A stretch of DNA of 30,029 nt. Source: Priapulus caudatus (lineage: Eukaryota; Priapulida; Priapulimorpha; Priapulimorphida; Priapulidae). The DNA lies in the NCBI RefSeq assembly GCF_000485595.1, contig NW_014577292.1:246802-276830 (forward strand). Reading direction: 5' to 3'. Below the pieces are notes generated by a model. That model was given only the letters and a program-made list of their open reading frames with translations, was not told the origin of the DNA and did not search any database. Position 1 is the stretch's first letter, and every line of letters starts with the position of its first letter. Of the stretch, positions 9,414 through 20,644 are shown piece by piece. The position numbers and the translations under genes were made by a program.

Positions 9414-10003
9414 GCCGCGTTCACACGGTCATGATTTGGCTCGAGCCAAATGGCTAGATTTGGCTCGGGCCAATCTGGCTCGGGCGCCGGTTTGAGTCGG
9501 AGCGGTTCACACGTAGCTAGTGCCGTACGCAAGTAGGGGGGAGGTAAATACTGTCTGTAAAATTCAAATTCAAATTCAAATAAATTTTAATTGCACAAAT
9601 ATCTCACAGATACTTTGCATATGTCGAAGAGACTGGCGTTGTGTACGATTTAGAGTGCTTGTACGTTAACGTCCGAGTTCAATTATCAATCTTGACAAAC
9701 GTGCATCTGAATGCAAATTTGTCGAATTTTTATTACTGTGTTTGGACTTTATTTCGTCGAAGTAGCACGTTTGAGCACTCCTAGCATTCTTACCCACTCA
9801 AACGCGATTTACCGTCTACGCTCTCCGCGCGAAAGCTGGTTGCTAAAATTTGGCTCGGCCTGGTCCGAGGTTTCGATGCGGACCAAATCTGGCCGGGCCT
9901 AATTAGGCTCGGGCCAAAAACTCCGTGTGAACGCTCGCTCGAAGCCAAATCTGGGCATCGGCGCCAATTAGGTCGGGCCAAAAACGTCGGTGTGAACCGC
10001 GCC
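9414..10003. mobile_element. TIR element with TTCACACGG ends and GGCTCGGGCCAAA subrepeats
   Basis: The left end is GCCGCGTTCACACGG. The right end, read inward, is GGCGCGGTTCACACCG. The subterminal regions repeat GGCTCGGGCC/CCAAATCTGG several times. The flanks are TTTTAA on the left and TTATAA on the right, so a TTAA target is possible but not proven. There is no coding capacity. It shares the core GCGTTCACACG with the element at 24507-24901. Confidence 0.7.
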
Positions 10004-10477
10004 TTATAATTTGCCAGCGAACATACCTCGTGGCGCCGGTATAGTAGTGTGGTTGTAAAGAGTCACGTGATTGGCGCATGATTTGGCGCACAAAAAATCA
10101 TGTTGAACAGCTTATATCGCTGCTGCTCTATTGGTTACCACTTAAACTGTTCCTAGAATTGTTTCGAACATTCAGCGGCACATTGACGACATTTCGACGA
10201 AACAATGTTCGAGAATATCAAACATTTCCGCTTCAGAAACATTGTTCGGAACAATGTTCGGCGACTTTTTTTCAACCGGACAATTGACGAACTTCATGGG
10301 GAACATTGCTACGATAATGTTTCTTGAGCAAAATTTCGGCAATGTTGCCACGGGCTTAAACGCCTCATTAGAGTGTTCCCAACTTTGTATATCATTATTG
10401 ATTAATGATTAATGATTGATATCTAACCCGTAACCCTATACCTACAATGACATTAAACACGACACTAATATCATGAC

Positions 10478-10506
<29 letters not shown>
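10004..10506. other. Intronic stretch with AACATTGTT palindromes and a (TA)n tract
   Basis: A perfect AACATTGTT-CGG-AACAATGTT hairpin lies at 10238-10258 and several GAACATT motifs surround it. An interrupted (TA)n microsatellite lies at about 10480-10510. No gene. Confidence 0.5.
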
Positions 10507-10508
<2 letters not shown>

Positions 10509-11008
10509 ATCATTTAAACGTTGGGCAAACCTCGCTAATGGAGTCATCACGCTTGCCGATGTGCATAACAACCACCTGCACGAAGCTATAAGTTTATCTC
10601 TGCTTACTGCTTGCCTCTTATTAATGTTGTGTACTACGCGCGGCCTGCCCTATATGTCGCATACGATCAGATTATCTATGCTTTTCTGTTTATTACCTGC
10701 CGCTGGGCCAGATTTATCATTGCTTTTCAAGGCACGGCGGGCTGGGTAAGCCGGGGCCTAGGCATGCGTCGTGCCGCGTAAGTGCGATTCATCAAGCCAA
10801 TTACTACGTCACACGTAGCCCGCGTATTACATAGCGATTTAAGTTGGCGATTCATCAACGCGCTACCTGACGCTGACACTGAACGCGATATATTCTCTAT
10901 TATCATATGTATTCTGTCCTATGGCTGCAATTGGATATGTCATTACTATCGATCTACCTATTCTGATCTAATCTGTGTGCGCGCGCGCGCCAGCAGCCGC
11001 GCGGCGTC

Positions 11009-11022
11009 GTGTGTGTGTGTGT

Positions 11023-11080
<58 letters not shown>
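11009..11080 (+). repeat. (GT)n microsatellite flanked by GC alternation
   Basis: About 70 bp of nearly pure GT, bounded by GCGCGCGCGC at 10980 and GCGCGCGCGC at 11088. The equivalent site in copy B (about 17446-17516) is mixed GCGT/GT and lacks the expansion. Confidence 0.95.
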
Positions 11081-11082
<2 letters not shown>

Positions 11083-11554
11083 TGTGTGCGCGCGCGCGCG
11101 TATGCTGGCCGGTATCTCATTATCATCGAATCCCTATTATCTACTCCTGCTGTATATGCAACTGTCTAGCAGGCATCGGATATCTTCTCATCAATATGTG
11201 CCTGTGTAACCGCTGCTGTATACCTCCCAATTAGCATGTCTATCTGCTATCTACTATCTGGGTGAAGCCACACACACGACTGACCTTATTTGATGCTTGA
11301 GTAGGTAGCCAGTCAGTTGAAACAACGGGGTACTTGACTATGACATTGCGTTAATTTAGAACAATTTAAAATATTTATGTGTCTATGATCTGTTACCTGA
11401 CAGCTTCTTTATCTATCGCTGCTGCAGCCTGCGGCGCATGCGCGTCAATGGTGTGGCGCGCGTGTGCGTTGTGTGCGCGCATGGGTGCGTGCGTGCATAC
11501 GTGCGTGTGTGTGCGCGCGCACGTGTCTGTGTGTGTGGGGTGGGGTGCATGCAT

Positions 11555-11573
11555 GTGCGTGTGTGTGTGTGTG

Positions 11574-11634
<61 letters not shown>

Positions 11635-11636
11635 CG
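11555..11636 (+). repeat. (GT)n microsatellite
   Basis: Nearly pure GT with one TTG break, flanked by GTGC-rich sequence. Copy B has only a short, interrupted version (17966-18000). Cys/Val-rich open frames over it are not genes. Confidence 0.95.
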
Positions 11637-12445
11637 TGCGTGCGTGCGTGCATCTGCTTGTCTACCCGCTCCCTATTCTAGAGCACATCGTAGCAACTCT
11701 ACTTTGCTAGAACGTCAAGAGCGCCTAGTAAGTAATATCACACGAAATGCCAGCTGCAACAACAAGGCAATTACAGATCGATACGAGAGCGCCTATAGTG
11801 GCGTGTCAAGAAAAGCGAATGCCAAAGACATCTGCCAAAATCGCAGATACAAGTGTACTGCTACTCCTTATGCTGCATTGTCTCCTTTCCAGGGAGGGAA
11901 AGGAAGGATATGACAAGAGGTAATACAGATGCGCATGTTTAGCATCATATATTGCTATGTAAACCATGCGTGTGGAACGTATACCATTAAGGACATAATT
12001 TTAATAACATGCTACAGCGGTTAGACAACATAGCACAAGCTAGCATAGACATCGCGGTTAGACCATAGTGTGACAGACGCGCTGGACGATACCATAATAG
12101 TATACACTAGAGGTCCTCAGTGATTCTAGAATTACTCTGATTCGGAGAGGCCATCTGAGAGGAGACTGATTTATGCCGTAAAAACCTCTTTAAGAGCCCA
12201 ACTGAAGAGACATGCATAATAAAGTGTCACACTGTCGTCAGAATTGCAGCAACACAAAAACACCATCAGAATAGAGTTCCCATTAAAATGGAAACAATAG
12301 TCTTTTTGACCTGACTTGCTACAACAGGCCTAGAGTGGGCTATTGACCGATGGAAAATTACCAGGCACAGATTCTGACGCCAAGGAGATGACTTGACTTT
12401 TTGTGTCTCATCTTCCAATCGGCTTCCTTCCTTTTCTACGCCAAT

Positions 12446-12631
12446 TTAGCTGAATGAGAATTGCATGGCCTGAATTCGCGTGCCGTGATTAACAGACGCT
12501 TCCAGCGTCGCCGCAAATTCACACCAGATACGCAGAAATTCATCATTCACCAGATCTTCTGAATTTTCCTCCGTCAGCAATAGTACATTTTCGTCTGCCT
12601 TTCTATATGGCTCATGCTCAATAGCGCTATT
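12446..12631 (-). pseudogene. Unidentified 61-codon open frame ending in a stop, protein-like
   Basis: Inside copy A the minus strand is open from 12631 to a TAA at 12446-12448, with no internal stop and no usable ATG near its start. It has ordinary amino-acid composition, with segments EHEPYRKADENVLLL, NDEFLRIWCEFAATLEASVN and GTRIQAMQFSFS at the C end. Copy B keeps the same reading (18865-19029) but is shifted by single-base differences and stops early. I recognise no domain. It could be a terminal exon or a fragment of a mobile-element protein. The lack of low-complexity bias makes chance less likely but does not exclude it. Confidence 0.35.
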
Positions 12632-12748
12632 TCAAGGGCATGTTGGTAATTAAAAGCTTAGTCTAAAAGTCTATATGCTCATCTACGCCCATCCACACGC
12701 ACCAAACTGATCTACTTGCGAAAGCGTCTGTATGTCTGTTATATTAGT

Positions 12749-12776
12749 CTCTCTCTCTCTCTCTCTCTATCTCTCG

Positions 12777-12829
<53 letters not shown>

Positions 12830-12912
12830 CCTTCTCTCTATATATATATCTCTCGCTCACACACACACGCACGCAACGACGCACACAGCGCACGCACGAC
12901 GCAACGCACGCA

Positions 12913-12944
<32 letters not shown>

Positions 12945-13126
12945 CACACACATAACACACACACAACAAACTCTCTCTCTCTCTCTCTCACTCACTCCTC
13001 TCATCCTCTCACTCTCTCTCTCTCTCTCTCTCTTCTCCTCTCTCTATCTCTCGTCTCTCTCTCTCTCTCTCTTCTCCTCTTTCTCTCACTCTCCCTTCTC
13101 CTTCTCTGTCTCTGTCTCTGTCTCTG

Positions 13127-13168
<42 letters not shown>
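12749..13168 (+). repeat. Compound microsatellite (CT)n-(TA)n-(CA/CG)n-(CT)n
   Basis: A long polypyrimidine CT tract, a short TATATA, a ~100-bp ACGC/ACAC block (12859-12968), then a second CT/CTCTGT tract. Copy B has only ~24 bp of CT at the same point (19124-19147). The Ser/Leu-rich open frames are translated repeat. Confidence 0.95.
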
Positions 13169-13171
<3 letters not shown>

Positions 13172-13220
13172 TGACGTGTCCCTGCTGACTTGCTACTCTC
13201 TTTTCTACGTGGCTGTCTCT

Positions 13221-13316
13221 ATTTTGAACTAACTACATGACTGTCTTCAGGAGCGTAGCTACCTCATTTTGAACTAACTACATGACTGTCTTCAGGAGCG
13301 TAGCTACCTCATTTTG
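13221..13316 (+). repeat. Perfect 45-bp tandem duplication
   Basis: Units 13221-13265 and 13266-13310 are identical, starting ATTTTGAACTAACTACATGA and ending GCGTAGCTACCTC. A third ATTTTG begins the flank. Confidence 0.95.
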
Positions 13317-13685
13317 CTTGCGGGGCAAAGCAAAACGTACGGGTTGTGTCTGGGAATGTGTCCATGCGTAATTCGCCGCCATGACCTTGTATTGTAACAG
13401 TAATTACATTTTTCTGATGGAATAACTGCTCATCCTTGCCCCCGCTAGCTACGGCGTGGTTTCTTCGTATGTAGCTTGCCTACTGCTGGTCCATGTACTC
13501 ATATGGCTTCCTATAATGCGTTATATAGGCCATGTTGCCAGTTAATTGTACCACAGCGCTAGCCACAAGAGAAAGTGCCATGGATGCGACCTTACTTGCT
13601 CTCATACTCTTGGGCAACTGGATAATATCCATGGCAATAAACCTCTATGGTTGCCCTACCTGGTATGGTACCGTGTTCTTCCCAT
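13311..13685. other. Intronic stretch
   Basis: No repeat or exon recognised. The open frame at 13532-13717 runs into the hairpin that follows. Confidence 0.4.
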
Positions 13686-13762
13686 GCATCCATAAATCCT
13701 ATCAGGGGTATAGATAATGACAAAATTTGTCATTATCTACCCCGGATCTTATGTATCCATAT
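13686..13762. mobile_element. Long hairpin, possible small foldback/MITE
   Basis: GATAATGACAAA and TTTGTCATTATC (13713-13738) form an almost loopless core. The arms extend through GGGGTA/TACCCC to imperfectly paired ATCCATAAATCC / GGATCTTATGTATCC. Total length is about 75 bp. Confidence 0.6.
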
Positions 13763-14840
13763 TTGTCTCACATTAGAGGGAGAGTTTACTCTAGGTTCTA
13801 GGGTTATTTTCAGTTAATTTAGGTTATAATTACGCTACATAAAAGTTTCATGGTTCAATCACCATTAGAAAATTTAAAAAAATGTTTTAAAAACTAACGG
13901 ACTACAGTTGATTACAACGACGGTGGCGACACTCAAAGCGCACGATCTGATAAGTTGCGCAAACCACTTTCCAGCCAAGGGCTACAGACGAGGTGTTTCT
14001 TATTTATTCATTTAAAAAGAAAAGGATTGTAAATATCTTATAAACGACATATAGTTTCAGTTATAATATGGATAATTTGCCCTAAAATAAATATCGTTCG
14101 GTTAAATAGCATTTAGGTATAAATATTAATTGCCCTTTTGTGATTAGCTCGCCGTGTAACATGCCAAAATAAATTAGTCAAATACACAACATTTTCGGGG
14201 TGGAAGCCGGTCGCGGGTGTCATGGCCGGCCGTTCAATTTCGTAGAGTTGATGTGCAATTAATATATAACAATTAAATTAGGTATCTGGTAACAAATACG
14301 TGTGGGTATAGACGATTTGTTTATACAATAAGTACAGTTGTATGCAGTAAAATCCTAGAGGCTACTGTCCCTTTAAGTGATATTAAGAGGCAAATGACCT
14401 TACCATACAAGGATTTCAACAATTTTCACGACCGTTTTCAAATTTTCCCGACCATTGTGGTACTATATATTATAGTAATTGGTATTGCTTGCGTATAACA
14501 GCAAATCTCTACAGTAAGGCTAACAATTAAGTGTTTAGACTTTTAGTACACCCGTACATCGTTACTTTCATCAACGTATGTAATGATTTAAATTTTTGTT
14601 GAATTTGATGTTGGCTACTTGTTGACATTACTCGTGTCTCAGGAGTCCCTGTCTAAACACTTTGTTAATGGTAATATGCATATAGTAACAGAGATGCGGT
14701 ATCAATATAGAACCTCTTACGTCAAGGAATCAGATGCACTTTTGTCAAGATTAGATGTGCTTGTGTTTGTGGCGCCGTATACAAAGCAATTGTCGTAACA
14801 TTAAAAAATGTAGCTGTTATTTGCTACTTTATAAATGACT
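13763..14840. other. AT-rich intronic stretch
   Basis: No gene. The motif TTTTCCCGACCATTGTGG (about 14443) has a loose inverted counterpart AATGGTCGGAAAAA near 16331. This is too weak to define an element. Confidence 0.4.
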
Positions 14841-15240
14841 AACGGGATACCCGGCGTTGCCCGAAGAAATCAGTGGCGTTACTCAGTTGGTGACCGCTTG
14901 GTTGAAAGAAAAATCCCAAAAATCTAACTATCTATCTATCCATGCAATGCATGCATGGCATGCAGCTTGCATCCATCCATCCATCCCATTCCATGCATCC
15001 ATATCCATCCATCGCCGCATCCCAGCCATCCCATCCATATCCGCATTCCCATCGCTCCATCCCATCCCATCCCATCCCATCCATCCCATCCGCATCCCAT
15101 CCCATCCATCCCATCCATCATCCCATCCCATCTCATATCCCATCTCATGCCATCACATGCCATCCCATGACATGCCATGCCATGCCATGCCATGCCATCG
15201 CACGCTCTCATCCCATGCCATCGCCATCCATCCAAACAGT
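14841..15240 (+). repeat. CCGGCGTTGCCCG hairpin followed by a (CATCC/CATGC)n minisatellite
   Basis: The short GC-rich hairpin ACCCGGCGTTGCCCG (14849-14863) precedes ~70 bp of unique sequence, a CTAT run and then about 300 bp of CATCC, CATCCC and CATGC units (14938-15236). The His/Pro/Ser-rich and Gly/Met/Trp-rich open frames on the two strands are translated repeat. Simple-repeat tails behind a GC hairpin are seen at the 3' ends of some non-LTR elements. That reading is inference. Confidence 0.85.
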
Positions 15241-15352
15241 AAAAATAATAAGAAATCAAAAGATAAAGCCATTAAATATAAAAAATTAAAATTAAAAATT
15301 AAAAAAATTAAAAAAAATCAGTATAAAGAGAAAAGGAAAAAAGAAAAAGGGA
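15241..15352 (+). repeat. A-rich low-complexity tract
   Basis: About 110 bp of A-rich AAAATTAAA/AAAAAGG sequence between the minisatellite and the tRNA-like fragment. Confidence 0.85.
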
Positions 15353-15360
15353 AATAAGTT

Positions 15361-15428
15361 CCCCAGCTGGAGGACCGAAATCCCGGTGTAGGAGATGGAT
15401 GTTCTAGCGATTAGGCCACTGCGCCGTT
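15361..15428 (-). mobile_element. tRNA-like SINE head or tRNA pseudogene
   Basis: On the minus strand, GGCGCAGTGGCCTAATCGC followed by TAGAACATCC resembles a tRNA acceptor end plus D arm with an A box (TGGCCTAATCG). About 25 nt later GATTTCGGTCC resembles a B box. The anticodon and variable parts do not fold into a normal tRNA, so I favour a tRNA-derived SINE fragment. Confidence 0.45.
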
Positions 15429-17002
15429 AAGGGCATACCAATGGATTCACACGTACGTGATGTTAATCTGTATGCACCGCCATCTATTGATGAATAGAAT
15501 TTTTATGAATTTTTAACCTTTTAACTTTTTAAAATTTTTGTTTCAGCCAGAACCACCTCCCTGACGTGCTGATTCTGAAAATATCTTTAGTTTTCCTCTA
15601 GGCTGCGGAGTTCTCTAGTTATGCGAGTACGAACTAATTCGGCTGAACAACTTTATATAATTATATAGATAACAGCATATATGAATTGTCCAAAATTTTC
15701 AAGTTGGTGTAATAAGTAGCATATATATTATGTAGAAGGTACGAATATATTTTTACCACATATATTTTCATTTGTAGACATAATTGAGAGAAAAATCCTT
15801 TAATAACCCACCTTTAACATTATTTTCTCAAATAAAAGAACAACGAATAGACAAATTAGCTAGGTCACACTTATTAGTGGATTTATTACTCATTGCTCGA
15901 GCATAAAATATACCATAAATTTGTGCTGTTATGGTATATAAAATAGAAAATAACTGAGTGACTATGCGAGTACATTGTACATTAATTGTTCATTGTACAT
16001 TGTACATTGTACATTTTACTTTGTTCAGTATCATGATAATTGCTTTGCAAATGCTGCTAGCAGACAAAAGCGCATCTCATTTATTGACATAAGTGGTTCT
16101 AGATGGGACTGTGTCTCTATTACTTTATGCAAGATATTTGTAATAAAGTTTAGCGACAGGGTCCTGTGAGAAACACGTGACATCACGTAAGCGCAAACAA
16201 GAAGTTAACAAAGCAAAATCCGCCGAAAATTCAATCGTTGCATATTTTGGTTAAAGTCGCGATTTTACGAGTGTTAGCGCTACTGTAGAAACTTAATTGC
16301 TGCTACGCAAACAATGCCAGTAAGAATTGTAATGGTCGGAAAAATAACAATATCAGAACGGTCGGGAAGATTCCTCTAAATCCTCACTTTAACGGAAATG
16401 GTTTGCTTTGCGCCCCTTCAACTTGCCGTAGTGCCATACGTTAATTGTGATCAGACCGAGAGCAACGTACACTTGCACTAAAAGAACTCGACTCCTGTTT
16501 TTGTCATGTGTGCGTGCACGCGTGCATCAGTAACATATCCACGTTTAAAAGCAGGGGCTCACGTCCACTACCTAATATCACGTATAGTAGTGCATTGCTC
16601 TGAAAATGTGAAAAGATCTGCACACGATCTACTGTACAATTGCATGCGAACAGCCAGACAGCGTATGGCAACGGCTGTATTTAGGAAAGCCTGCGTGCGA
16701 TGACTGCATCAATAGCTGCATCACCTATAATGTGTGTCTGTCGTCGTGTCTAGAGCATACAAACTTACAGGGGACGCGACTCGATAATTTCGTGTAGCTC
16801 CTTAATAACGGCCACACCCTAAAATGGCCGTGCGCACGTCCCGATCATTCGTTCGTGGCCTCTCTCTATGTCTTATATTTCTACTCCCTCGCTCTATTTA
16901 TCTTTATTTGCTCCCACACTCTCTCTGTCTCGCCCTCTTCCTCTCCTAGCCGAGCTAATTCTCTCCCCACAACATATACTTTCTCTCTCTCTCTCCCACG
17001 CA
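15429..17002. other. Intronic stretch with small repeats
   Basis: Contains CATTGTA repeats (about 15990-16015) and a small hairpin (15908-15939, ATATACCATAA / TTATGGTATAT). A CT-rich stretch (16859-17000) leads into copy B. No gene is recognised. Confidence 0.5.
15836..15965 (+). repeat. Diverged repeat, copy 1, with internal hairpin
   Basis: Collinear similarity with 27948-28085: GACAAAT..., TAGGTC.CAC.TATTA, GCATAAAAT.ATC...TTTGTGCT.TTAT.G.TATA.AA. Copy 1 has the 11-bp hairpin at 15908-15939. Confidence 0.55.
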
Positions 17003-19146
17003 ATATCATTAAAGTTGGGAACACTCCTAATGGAGTATCACCGCTTGTCGATGTGCATAACCAACCACCTGCCACGAGCTATAAGTTTATCTCTGCCTAC
17101 CTGCTGCCTCTATTAATGTGTGTCTACCGGCTGCCTATAGTCCATACCATCAGATTATCTATGTTTCTGTTTATTACCTGCCCTGGGGCCAGATTTATCA
17201 TTGCTTCTCAGCACGGCGGGCTGGCGTAAGCGGGGCCTAGGCATGCCGTGCCGCGTAAGTGCGATTCATCAAGCCAATTAGCCTACGTCAACGTAGCCCG
17301 CGTATACATAGCGATTTAAGTTGCGATTCATCAACGCGCTACGCTGACGCTGACACTGACGCGATATATTCTCTATTTATATGTATCTGTCTATGGCTGC
17401 AATGGATATGTCATTACCTATCGATCTACCTATCTATCTATCTGTGTGCGCGCGCGCGCGTGCGTGCGTGTGCGTGCGTGCGTGCGTGTGTGTGTGTCTG
17501 TGCGCGCGCGCGCGTATGCTGGCCGGTATCTCATTATCATCGAATCCCTATTATCTACTCCTGCTGTATATGCAACTGTCTAGCAGGCATCGGATATCTT
17601 CTCATCAATATGTGCCTGTGTAACCGCTGCTGTATACCTCTCCCAATTAGCATGTCTATATCTGCTATCTACTATCTGGGTGAAGCCACACACACGACTG
17701 ACCCTTATTGATGCTTGAGTAGGTAGCCAGTCAGTGAAACAACGGGGGTACTTGACTATGACATTGCGTTAATTTAGAACAATTTAAAATATTTATGTGT
17801 CTATGATCTGTTACCTGACAGCTTCTTATCTATCCGTCTGCCAGCCTGCGCGCATGCGCGTCAATGTGTGCGCGCGTGTGCGTGTGTGCGCGCATGGGTG
17901 CGTGCGTACGTACGTGTGTGTGTGTGTGCGCGCGTGTGTGTCTGTGTGTGTGGGGTGGGGTGCATGCATGTGCGCGTGTGTGTGTCTGTGTGTGTGTGCG
18001 TGTTCGTGCGTGCGTGCGTGCATCTGCTTGTCTACCCGCTCCCTATTCTAAGCACATCGTAGCAACTCTACTTTGCTAGAACGTCCAAGAGCGCCTAGTA
18101 AGTAATATCACACGAAATAGGCCAGCTGCAACAACAAGGCAATTACAGATCGATACGAGAGCGCCTATAGTGGCGTGTCAAGAAACGCCGAATGCCAAAG
18201 ACATCTGCCAAAATCGCAGATACAAGTGTATGCTACTCCTTATGCTGCATTGTCTCCTTCCAGGGAGGGAAAGGAAGGATATGACAAGAGGTAATACAGA
18301 TGCGCATGGTTTAGCATCATATATTGCCTATGTAAACCATGCGTGTGGAACGTATACCATTAAGGACATAATTTTAATAACATGCTACAGCGGTTAGACA
18401 ACATAGCACAAGCTAGCATAGACATCGCGGTTAGACCATAGTGTGACAGACGCGCTGGACCGATACCCATAATAGTATACACTAGAGGTCCTCCAGTGAT
18501 TCTAGAATTACTCTGATTCGAGAGGCCCATCTGAGAGGAGACTGATTTATGCCGTTAAAAACCCTCTTTAAGAGCCCAACTGAAGAGACATGCATAATAA
18601 AGTGTCACACTGTCGTCAGAATTGCAGCCAACAAAAACACCATCAGAATAGAGTTCCCATTAAAATGGAAACAATAGTCTTTTTGACCTGACTTGCTACA
18701 ACAGGCTAAGTGGGCTATTGACCGATGGAAAAATTACCAGGCACAGATTCTGACGCCAAGGAGATGACTTGACTTTTTGTGTCTCCATCTTCCAATCGGC
18801 TTCCTTCCTTTTCTACGCCAATTTAGCTGAATGAGAATTGCATGGCCTCGAATTCTGTGCGTGATTACAGACGCTTCCCAGTCGCCGCAAATTCACACCA
18901 GATACGCAGAAATTCATCATTCACGACTCTTCTGAATTTTCCTCCGTCCAGCAATAGTACATTTTCGTCTGCCTTTCTATATGGCTCCTGCTCAATAGCT
19001 ATTTCAAGGGCATGTTGGTAATTAAAAGCTTAGTCTAAAAGTCTATCCAACTGCTCATCTACGCCCATCCACCACGCACCAAACCTGATCTACTTGCAAA
19101 AGCGTCTGTATGTCTGTTATATTAGTCTCTCTCTCTCTCTCTCTCT
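17003..19146 (+). repeat. Duplicated ~2.2-kb unit, copy B
   Basis: Collinear with copy A (10507-12768). It lacks the large microsatellite expansions and generally has one more base at short C runs. Examples are TGGACCGATACCC against TGGACGATACC, and GTCCTCCAG against GTCCTCAG. It passes through a short (CT)n into sequence that is itself duplicated at 3965-5228. Confidence 0.92.
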
Positions 19147-19169
19147 AAACTTATAATTATAACATATAT

Positions 19170-20075
19170 ATTAATGATGGCAAAGCTAGGTGGTTAAAAG
19201 TGCTTCTCAGAATCAGAATTTTTTTTCTATTATTTAAAGCTTCAGTTATGAATAAGCCAGCCTTTATTATGTAGCCAATACATCATATTTCATAAAAAAA
19301 TTAGGCTGCCTATCAATTCGCATTAGCATTTCCTGAAATTTAAATGATGAAAACATCCTCAAAATGTGTCACGCGAGTCACAAAAAAATAGAATTTCTAA
19401 GTTTGTGAAGAAAACAAGTGCCGCAGAGCGACAGCGCTCATCTCACGTCTACTGCGGTGACTCTGTGGTGGAGTGGTGGGATTCTAGTAAACCCTGTTCG
19501 TCCCGAATGTGTTCACATATGCGCCGAAACAGTGGAAGGCACAGGGATGGTATCAGGAACCTTCTCAAAGGAATGTTCTTTGGGATCGTTATGAAAGTTG
19601 CCACGAGATGGCGCGTACGTTTAAGTGTCTTAAGATTAAAGATGGAAGCTCCCATCGTACGTGGTAGCAACAACTATTTGCAAGACAGAATAGGTAAACA
19701 CTCATCCATTTACCTACAGGCCTACAGGCTGAAATAGAGAGCTGCCACCTGTAACTAATTAACGCAGGCAAAAACTACACAGTACTATCACCACCACATG
19801 CACTGGCAGTGGCCACTGGCAATGGCATAAGTTACATGTAACACACAGACAGTACAGAATTCAATAGAAATTATACGATTTAAGGAGCATAAACCTTCTT
19901 CAACCAAATTTAGCTTTGAAATTTCACTGTGACATTGTAGCCTCATACATCCAGGCATGTATTCTACTAGCAAACTCGGCAGTGAAATTCTTTCTAACAG
20001 TAAACAAATCCATGTTTAACCCTCCTCCTGAGGGTCAAAAGGTTATCCGACACTTACTCTTCGCATGTCAGCACT
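19170..20075 (+). repeat. Compact counterpart of the stretched 3965-5228 copy
   Basis: Shares the anchors listed under 3965-5228. Composition is ordinary AT-rich here, so this is probably the more accurate or less altered version. The open frame at 19366-19737 has no recognised domain. Confidence 0.85.
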
Positions 20076-20644
20076 CTCTCTCCCTCTCTCTCAGTCTCAC
20101 TCGCCCTGTCCCGTTTTCCTTCACACTCTCTTTCCTCTTTCCTTTACCCCCTCCCTCCATGCCCCCAATTCTCACTCTCCTGCTTTTTACAGCTCTTGCT
20201 TGCTATCTCTCTCTAACAAAAAATATCGATCATGTGTAACATTTAACCACATTTACCGTATTTAATAATTAATTGCCCGAGAACACAGATGAAACTGCTT
20301 TCTAAAAGCTGCAACGTGCGCACCGTTCCAGTTCATAACACTGGCAACATGCAAAATTACTGTAAACGCGCTCGCTTCGCACTGGCCACTCAGATGAAAA
20401 AATGAAAATCATCCTGACGCATGAATTAGTTGGAAAGTGGACACGTCAAGTCGGAACCGATGAGTGAAATGTGTGATGTCAACTAAATGTACTACAGACG
20501 TGACTTGCAAGAAGGAGAAAAGTAGTTATTCTTGAGGGTAAACGCACGCACGCGCGTAGCTCTGAACGCGCACGTTTATTGTAGACGGCAGCTATTTGTC
20601 GTGGCGTGCGAATGCACTTGAGTGTGGGTGCGCGCGTCTTATCC
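20076..20644. other. Intronic stretch with CT-rich start
   Basis: CT-rich to about 20215, then AT-rich sequence with GCGC-containing motifs near 20545-20640. No gene. Confidence 0.4.

Larger units (their letters stand above)
10507..12768 (+). repeat. Duplicated ~2.2-kb unit, copy A
   Basis: Collinear with copy B (17003-19146) from ATATCATT...GTTGGG to TGTCTGTTATATTAGTCTCT. Long stretches are identical (for example from 11115 and 17529 for over 100 bp). Elsewhere the copies differ mostly by single-base indels, often one C fewer in this copy. Copy A has expanded (GT)n at 11009-11080 and 11555-11628 where copy B is short. I see no TIRs, LTRs or target duplication. Confidence 0.92.

Noticed and set aside
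10975-11913. Cys/Val-rich open frames, one with a more ordinary C-terminal part
   Set aside because: Mostly (GT)n translation. The C-terminal part is frameshifted in copy B and has no recognised similarity.
12716-13232. Ser/Leu-rich and Arg/Glu-rich open frames
   Set aside because: Translated CT/GA and CA microsatellites, with no domain or splice context.
14857-15357. His/Pro/Ser-rich frame followed by a Lys-rich tail
   Set aside because: A product of the CATCC minisatellite and the A-rich tract. The opposite strand is equally open.
19366-19737. 123-codon plus-strand frame as a gene
   Set aside because: No recognisable domain, no splice context, and it lies in duplicated intronic sequence.
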